Below are positions 59,143 to 64,000 of a stretch of 64,000 nt of DNA, piece by piece. Origin of the DNA: Streptomyces albus subsp. albus (GTDB lineage Bacteria > Actinomycetota > Actinomycetes > Streptomycetales > Streptomycetaceae). Every line of letters begins with the position of its first letter. The first letter of the stretch is position 1. The DNA lies in NCBI RefSeq assembly GCF_000725885.1, contig NZ_JODR01000010.1:62001-126000 (forward strand). The letters are read 5' to 3'. A program made the position numbers and the translations under genes. The notes beneath the pieces are model-generated. The model was not told the DNA's origin and ran no database searches. It was given only the letters and a program-made list of their open reading frames with translations.

Positions 59143-60381
59143 ATGGCAGGCAATGCGGAGCCCCTGTCGGCACGGTCCCGGCTGGCCGTGACGGCAGGCA
59201 AGGCCGCCGCGGCGGTGTCGCGGGCCGCTGGCCGCGGCAGCGGCTCGGTGATCGGCGGCAAGGTGGCACTCAGGCTCGACCCTGACCTGCTGCAACGGCT
59301 GGCCCAGCACCTGGACGTGGTCCTGGTGTCCGCCACGAACGGCAAGACGACGACCACCCGGCTGATCGCCGAGGCACTGCGCGCCAACGGTGAGGTCGTC
59401 TCCAACGCACTGGGCGCCAACATGCCCGCCGGGATCACCTCGGCGCTGGCCGGCGGCTCGAACGCCCGCTACGGCGTGATCGAGGTGGACGAGAAGTACC
59501 TGGCGACCGTCGCCCGGGACACGACTCCGAAGGCCATCGCGCTGCTGAACCTCTCCCGTGACCAGCTCGACCGCGCGGCCGAGACCCGGATGCTGGCCGA
59601 GCGCTGGCGCGAGGGGCTCTCCGGGCAGAAGGCCGTCATCGTGGCCAACGCCGACGACCCGCTGGTCGTCTGGGCGGCGTCCTCCTCCCCCAACGTGGTG
59701 TGGGTGGCCGCCGGCCAGGAGTGGAAGGACGACGCCTGGTCCTGCCCCGCGTGCGGCGGTGTGATGCAGCGGCCGGGCGACGACTGGTTCTGCGCCGAGT
59801 GCGGATTCCGCCGGCCCACCCCGACCTGGGCGCTCTCGGGCGACCACGTGCTCGACCCGCACGGTTCGGCCTGGCCCATCCACCTCCAGCTCCCCGGCCG
59901 CGCCAACAGGGCGAACGCCGCGACCTCGGCCGCCGTGGCCGCCGCGTTCGGGGTGCCGCCGCAGACGGCGCTGGAGCGGATGTACTCCGTCAAGGCGGTG
60001 GCCGGCCGGTACGACGTGGTGCAGTACCAGGGCCGCGACGTGCGGCTGCTGCTGGCCAAGAACCCGGCCGGCTGGCTGGAGACGTTCTCCCTGATCGACC
60101 CGCCGCCCGCCCCGGTGATCCTGTCGGTGAACGCACGCAGCGCGGACGGCACCGACACCTCGTGGCTGTGGGACGTGGACTACGGCCGGCTGGCGGGGCA
60201 CCCGATCTGTGTGCTCGGCGACCGCAAGCTGGACCTGGCCGTGCGGCTGGAGGTGGCCGGTGTCCAGTTCCAGGTGTGCGACAGCCCCGAGGACGCGGTG
60301 CGCCGGTGCCCGCCCGGCCGGATCGAGGCCATCGCGAACTACACCGCGTTCCAGGACCTGCGCCGCGCCGTCGGCAACTGA
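59143..60381 (+). CDS. murT: Lipid II isoglutaminyl synthase, MurT subunit
   Basis: 412 residues from ATG 59143. Mur ligase fold: ATP loop SATNGKTTTTRLIAEAL, VIEVDEKYL, LLNLSRDQLDR, and the MurT-specific zinc ribbon CPACGG...CAECGF around residues 204-228. The C-terminal DUF1727 domain begins near residue 290 (YDVVQYQGRDVRLLLAKNPAGW). With GatD it amidates the D-glutamate of lipid II to D-isoglutamine. It is followed by gatD after 85 bases. Confidence 0.95.
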   Translation: MAGNAEPLSARSRLAVTAGKAAAAVSRAAGRGSGSVIGGKVALRLDPDLLQRLAQHLDVVLVSATNGKTTTTRLIAEALRANGEVVSNALGANMPAGITSALAGGSNARYGVIEVDEKYLATVARDTTPKAIALLNLSRDQLDRAAETRMLAERWREGLSGQKAVIVANADDPLVVWAASSSPNVVWVAAGQEWKDDAWSCPACGGVMQRPGDDWFCAECGFRRPTPTWALSGDHVLDPHGSAWPIHLQLPGRANRANAATSAAVAAAFGVPPQTALERMYSVKAVAGRYDVVQYQGRDVRLLLAKNPAGWLETFSLIDPPPAPVILSVNARSADGTDTSWLWDVDYGRLAGHPICVLGDRKLDLAVRLEVAGVQFQVCDSPEDAVRRCPPGRIEAIANYTAFQDLRRAVGN

Positions 60382-60466
60382 TCACCCGTATCTTGGGAGG
60401 CCGGGCGGTCGCGCACCGTGCCGCCGCCCGCCCGACCCATCGATCCGCGCAAGGAGAACTGGCGGC

Positions 60467-61195
60467 ATGAGTGACACGAGTCTGCGTCTGGTCTGGGTCT
60501 ACCCCGACCTGCTGAGCACGTACGGCGACCAGGGCAACGCGCTCGTGGTGGAGCGGCGGGCGCGGCAGCGCGGGCTGGACGTCCAGCGGGTGGACGTCCG
60601 CTCCGACCAGCCGATTCCCACGTCCGGCGACATCTATCTGATCGGCGGCGGCGAGGACCGCCCGCAGCGGCTGGCGGCCGAGCGGCTGCTGCGCGACGGC
60701 GGGCTGAACCGCGCCGTGGACAACGGGGCGATCGTCTTCGCGGTCTGCGCCGGCTACCAGATCATGGGCCACGAGTTCGTCAACGACCTGGGCGAGCGCT
60801 CGGCCGGGCTCGGGCTGCTGGATGTGATCAGCACCCGCGGCGAGGGCGAGCGCTGCGTGGGCGACGTGCTCGGGGACTCCGACGAGTACCTGGGCCTGCC
60901 CCAGCTCACCGGCTTCGAGAACCACCAGGGCATCACACACCTGGGCCAGGGCGTCCGCCCTCTTGCGCGGGTACGGCTCGGGAACGGCAACGGCACCGGT
61001 GACGGCACCGAGGGCGCCTGGCGGGACACCGTCTTCGGGACGTATCTGCACGGCCCGGTGCTGGCCCGCAACCCGCTGATCGCGGACATGCTGATCAAGC
61101 TGTCGCTGGATGTGAACGCCCTCACCCCGGTCGACGACACCTGGTACGACGCGCTGCGCCAGGAGCGGATCGCCGCGGCTACACAGCCCGCCTGA
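60467..61195 (+). CDS. gatD: Lipid II isoglutaminyl synthase, GatD glutamine amidotransferase subunit
   Basis: 242 residues from ATG 60467 with AAGGAG upstream. Triad-family class I amidotransferase: LVWVYPDLLSTYGDQGNALVVERRA at the N-terminus, nucleophile cysteine in FAVCAGYQIMGHEF, and the histidine in FGTYLHGPVLARNP. It hydrolyses glutamine and hands ammonia to MurT. A perfect 21-bp hairpin 48 bases downstream ends the transcript. Confidence 0.95.
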   Translation: MSDTSLRLVWVYPDLLSTYGDQGNALVVERRARQRGLDVQRVDVRSDQPIPTSGDIYLIGGGEDRPQRLAAERLLRDGGLNRAVDNGAIVFAVCAGYQIMGHEFVNDLGERSAGLGLLDVISTRGEGERCVGDVLGDSDEYLGLPQLTGFENHQGITHLGQGVRPLARVRLGNGNGTGDGTEGAWRDTVFGTYLHGPVLARNPLIADMLIKLSLDVNALTPVDDTWYDALRQERIAAATQPA

Positions 61196-61243
61196 CCCGT
61201 CCGGCACGGTACGGCCGCGCGCATTCGTGCGACGCACACCGGT

Positions 61244-61293
61244 GAACCGCCCGTGGTGGGCGCCCCGCTGAAGGCGCCCACCACGGGCGGTTC
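61244..61293. terminator. Strong terminator hairpin after murT-gatD
   Basis: Arms 61244-61264 and 61273-61293 are perfect 21-base complements (begin GAACCGCCCG, end GGGCGGTTC) around an 8-base loop. The T-tract is minimal (TTCTAGT), as usual in streptomycetes. Confidence 0.8.
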
Positions 61294-61335
61294 TAGTCTG
61301 GTGCGGGCGTATCGGACGGTTGCGGGAGAGTTCGG

Positions 61336-62286
61336 ATGGATCACGGCGGGCACGGCATGATGATGGATCTGCCGCCCTTCACGGTCGCGCGGGGCCTGGA
61401 GTTCACGGGCGAGCCGTTCTTCCTGGTGGGGTGCCTGCTGGCGCTCGCGCTGTACGGCTGGGGAGTGGCGCGGCTGCGGCGGCGCGGCGACGCGTGGCCC
61501 GTGGGGCGCACCGTCGGCTTCGTGATCGGTGTGCTGACCGTGGCCCTGGTGATGTGCACCGCGCTCAACGACTACGGCATGGTGCTGTTCAGCGTGCACA
61601 TGGTGCAGCACATGGTCATCAGCATGCTGTCGCCGATCCTGCTGCTGCTGGGCGCCCCGGTGACGCTGACCCTGCGGGCGCTGCCCTCGGCGGGCCGGGG
61701 CCGCAAGGGGCCCCGCGAGCTGCTGGTGGCGCTGCTGCACAGCCGCTACATGCGGGTGATCACGCACCCGGCGTTCACCATCCCGCTGTTCATCGCGAGC
61801 CTGTACGCGCTGTACTTCACCCCGCTCTTCGACTTCCTGATGGGCTCCAAGGTCGGGCACATCGCGATGATGGTGCACTTCCTCGCCGTGGGACTGGTCT
61901 TCTTCTGGCCGATCATGGGCGTGGACCCCGGCCCGCACCGGCCCGGCTATGTGATGCGGATGCTGGAGCTGTTCGCGGGGATGCCGTTCCACGCGTTCTT
62001 CGGCATCGCACTGATGATGGCGTCCGCGCCGATGGTGGAGACCTACGCCGATCCGCCGGCCTCCTTGCAGGTCAGCGCATTGTCGGACCAGTCGGCCGCC
62101 GGTGGCATCGCATGGGCGTTCAGCGAGATCCCCTCGGTGATCGTGCTGGTGGCGCTGGTCTTCCAGTGGTACGTGAGCGAGCAGCGCACCGCCCGCCGCC
62201 GGGACCGCCGGGCGGACCGGGACGGGGACCAGGAGCTGGCCGCGTACAACGCCTACCTGGCATCCCTCCGCACCCGGGAGCAGTGA
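61336..62286 (+). CDS. Cytochrome c oxidase assembly protein (CtaG/DUF1404-type membrane protein)
   Basis: 316 residues from ATG 61336. Seven or so membrane helices. The conserved histidines of the caa3_CtaG family are in LFSVHMVQHMVISMLSPILLLLGAPVTLTLR and IAMMVHFLAVGLVFFWPIMGVDP, and MPFHAFFGIALM follows. The N-terminus (MDHGGHGMMMDLPP) is itself His/Met-rich, suggestive of copper handling. It would help insert copper in respiratory oxidase. Confidence 0.9.
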   Translation: MDHGGHGMMMDLPPFTVARGLEFTGEPFFLVGCLLALALYGWGVARLRRRGDAWPVGRTVGFVIGVLTVALVMCTALNDYGMVLFSVHMVQHMVISMLSPILLLLGAPVTLTLRALPSAGRGRKGPRELLVALLHSRYMRVITHPAFTIPLFIASLYALYFTPLFDFLMGSKVGHIAMMVHFLAVGLVFFWPIMGVDPGPHRPGYVMRMLELFAGMPFHAFFGIALMMASAPMVETYADPPASLQVSALSDQSAAGGIAWAFSEIPSVIVLVALVFQWYVSEQRTARRRDRRADRDGDQELAAYNAYLASLRTREQ

Positions 62287-62488
62287 GCGGCATCCCTCTG
62301 GGCCGCCGGGGGGCGCATCCCGTAAAGGGGCGTGCGGGGCCGGGGACGGGGCGTGCGGAATGGCTTGCGGAGGCTTTGAGGGGCGCAGTGGCGCGCGGGG
62401 CCGCGGACGGGTGACCATAGGGACCTGGCCGCGGCCCTTGTGTGTGCGCGACCCGTACGCCCGGGGCCGCCGGGAGGAGGGCAGAGCT

Positions 62489-62665
62489 GTGAGGGCTGGA
62501 CTGACGCGCGTACCGGCCTCCGCGAAGGCGATGACCGTGTGCACGGTCGTGGGCCTCGTGGTGGTCACGGCGTACACGGTGGCACTGGGCAGCAGCGGGT
62601 GGCTGTGGTTCTGCTGGGTCGTGCTGTGCCTGGTCACCCTGGGGGTGTTCGCCACCCGCCGGTGA
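62489..62665 (+). CDS. Small membrane protein, 58 aa
   Basis: GTG 62489 behind a strong GGGAGGAGG. Two hydrophobic helices (MTVCTVVGLVVVTAYTVAL and GWLWFCWVVLCLVTLGVF) with a basic N-terminus. No family is recognised. A longer frame from 62360 exists, but its extra part is Arg/Gly-rich. Confidence 0.6.
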   Translation: MRAGLTRVPASAKAMTVCTVVGLVVVTAYTVALGSSGWLWFCWVVLCLVTLGVFATRR

Positions 62666-62703
62666 GGGCGCGGGGAGTCGATCGGGTACCACGGTCATGA
62701 GAG

Positions 62704-62756
62704 CGCCGGGCCCCGGTGCCGCACCCTTCGGGGAGGGCACCGGGGCCCGGCGTTTC
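62704..62756. terminator. Terminator hairpin
   Basis: Perfect 17-base arms at 62704-62720 and 62736-62752 (begin CGCCGGGCCCC), with an inner CCC-TTCG-GGG mini-hairpin in the loop and TTT just after. It separates the small membrane protein from the convergent DJ-1/PfpI gene. Confidence 0.75.
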
Positions 62757-62818
62757 GCGGGGGACCGTCTCGGCGAGGCGTACGGGCCGGTCGCCCCAAG
62801 AGCCCACCGGTCAGCCGG

Positions 62819-63367
62819 TCAGCCGCCGGCACCGAACTCGGCGAGGAACGCCTTGTCGAACGCTTCCAGATCGTCCGGCTTGCGGCTGGTGATCAGCTTG
62901 TTGTTGCCGTGGTCGCAGACCTTGACCTGCTCGTCCACCCAGGTGCCGCCCGCGTTGCGGATGTCGGTGCGCAGGCTCGGGTACGAGGTCAGCACCCGGC
63001 CCCGCACCACATCGGCCTCCACCAGCGTCCACGGCGCGTGACAGATCGCCGCCACCGGGAGGCCCGCGTCGAAGAAGCCCTTGACGAACGCGACGGCCTT
63101 CTCGTCGGTGCGCAGGAAGTCCGGGTTGGCGACCCCGCCGGGCAGCACCAGACCGTCGAACTCGGAAGGCTGCGCCTGGGAGACCAGCCGGTCGACGGGG
63201 AAGGTGTCGGCCTTGTCCAGGTGGTTGAACGCCTGCACCGTGTCCCCGTCGGTGGACAGCAGGACGGGCGTGCCACCCGCGTCCTTGACGGCGTTCCACG
63301 GGTCGGTCAGCTCGATCTGTTCGGCGCCTTCCGGCGCGACGAGAAAGGCAACACGCACGTACCTCAC
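62819..63367 (-). CDS. DJ-1/PfpI-family protein (type 1 glutamine amidotransferase fold)
   Basis: 182 residues from ATG 63367. Nucleophile elbow with cysteine and adjacent histidine in LPVAAICHAPWTLVEADVVRGRVLTSYPSL, and the family acid in LVLPGGVANPDFLR. The C-terminal WVDEQVKVCDHGNNKLITSRKPDDLEAF is typical of the PfpI/YhbO branch, associated with stress protection and deglycase or protease activity; which one applies is disputed for the family. Confidence 0.88.
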   Translation of the reverse strand: MRYVRVAFLVAPEGAEQIELTDPWNAVKDAGGTPVLLSTDGDTVQAFNHLDKADTFPVDRLVSQAQPSEFDGLVLPGGVANPDFLRTDEKAVAFVKGFFDAGLPVAAICHAPWTLVEADVVRGRVLTSYPSLRTDIRNAGGTWVDEQVKVCDHGNNKLITSRKPDDLEAFDKAFLAEFGAGG

Positions 63368-63465
63368 GTCCTTTCCGTCGTCTCGCGTGCGCCCGACGGG
63401 TAGCCGCTGTCCGCCCTTTCATGCACCGTGCGGCCCGCGCGGTGGCGCCGGCCGCACGGTGCCGC

Positions 63466-64000
63466 TCATGCCGCAGTGCCGTGCGGCCTGCGGTGGAGAC
63501 GGGCGGCCCCCGCCAGGCAGAGGGCGGCGAGGGCGATGGTGACCACCGAGCCGACGGCGACGGTGTGGGTGGCGAAGTCGCCGCGGAAGACGTCGCGTAC
63601 CGCCTCGACGGTGTAGCGGAAGGGCACGACGCGGGAGACTCCGTCGAGCCAGTCGGGGGCCAGGTCCATGGGCAGCAGCAGCCCGGAGAGCAGCATCAGC
63701 GGCAGCACCGTGGTGTTGGCGACGGCGGCGAACTCGGTGGTGCTGCGCATCCGCATGCCGAGCCCGTGGGACAGGGCGGCGAGCGCGGCGGACAGTACGG
63801 CGACGAAGGCGAGGCCCAGCACGATCCCGCCCACCGGGGCGCGCAGGCCGAGGGCGACACCGAGCAGCACGAGCAGCACCGACTGCGCCACCAGTTGCAC
63901 GACGTCGCGCAGGGTGCGGCCGAGCAGCAGGGCGAGCGGGGCCACGGGGGTGACCCGCATCCGGTCGACGACCCCCGTGTTCCGTTCCACGAGCTGCCCC
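63466..64000 (-). CDS. ABC-2 type transporter permease, N-terminus outside window
   Basis: The frame runs from a stop at 63466 to the right edge without a start that must be used, so only about 178 C-terminal residues are seen. The DrrB-like signature is visible: RMRVTPVAPLALLLGRTLRDVVQLVAQSVLLVLLGVALGLR, then NTTVLPLMLLSGLLLPMDLAPDWLDGVSRVVPFRYTVEAVRDVFRGDF (landmarks), plus a final membrane helix. It exports drugs or lipids with an ATPase probably encoded just beyond the window. Confidence 0.87.
   Translation of the reverse strand, partial: GQLVERNTGVVDRMRVTPVAPLALLLGRTLRDVVQLVAQSVLLVLLGVALGLRAPVGGIVLGLAFVAVLSAALAALSHGLGMRMRSTTEFAAVANTTVLPLMLLSGLLLPMDLAPDWLDGVSRVVPFRYTVEAVRDVFRGDFATHTVAVGSVVTIALAALCLAGAARLHRRPHGTAA

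Noticed and set aside
1..64000. A secondary-metabolite cluster, mobile element or tRNA-linked island
   Set aside because: No polyketide, peptide or terpene synthase, transposase, integrase or tRNA-like cloverleaf was found on reading both strands.

Overview
The window is a very GC-rich chromosomal segment of a Streptomyces-like actinomycete. The signs are strong third-position G/C bias, many GTG starts (and one TTG), AGGAGG-type ribosome sites, and typical Streptomyces families: SSI protease inhibitor, DUF6421, DUF8129, MurT/GatD, TIGR03086, RsbW-like ATPases and ROK regulators. About 60 genes are supported. The first and last run off the window edges. I see no rRNA, tRNA, insertion sequence or integrase.

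Layout. 1-23.1 kb holds accessory metabolism and regulators: a large membrane hydrolase, DeoR, a Cds1-like PLP enzyme, a ROK regulator divergent from an MFS carrier, an alpha/beta hydrolase, a TetR/deazaflavin-reductase pair separated by a dense array of small palindromes, a geranylgeranyl-reductase-type flavoprotein, an M20 peptidase, a kinase-Nudix fusion, AraC, and a ROK kinase/LacI pair sharing an operator. A short decayed type I-E CRISPR array lies at 22.88-23.08 kb with no cas genes in view.

24.4-35.7 kb is the centrepiece: a co-directional cluster that reads as a complete aerobic nicotinate degradation pathway. It has a three-subunit molybdenum hydroxylase (nicotinate to 6-hydroxynicotinate), NicC-like monooxygenase (to 2,5-dihydroxypyridine), NicX ring-cleavage dioxygenase (to N-formylmaleamate), NicD deformylase, NicF maleamate amidohydrolase, NicE maleate isomerase (to fumarate), an MFS carrier and a MarR regulator. 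Unlike the Pseudomonas NicAB enzyme, the hydroxylase carries a FAD subunit and a membrane-anchored CoxG-like protein, suggesting a different electron route.

36.4-45 kb carries a CitE-like aldolase behind a clear inverted-repeat operator, a small unrecognised gene, an SSI inhibitor, etfBA, a thioredoxin, an acyltransferase, MarR and asnB. 45.1-49.1 kb is a minus-strand group of DUF6421, SDR, threonine aldolase and a transglutaminase-like gene broken by a one-base insertion. 49.3-64 kb contains a phosphodiesterase, a SpoIIE-type phosphatase, a large glycosyltransferase, an acyl-CoA dehydrogenase/TetR pair with palindromic sites (a related site precedes etfBA), two linked unrecognised genes, peptide deformylase, murT-gatD (lipid II amidation) ending at a strong hairpin, CtaG, a DJ-1/PfpI protein and a truncated ABC-2 permease.
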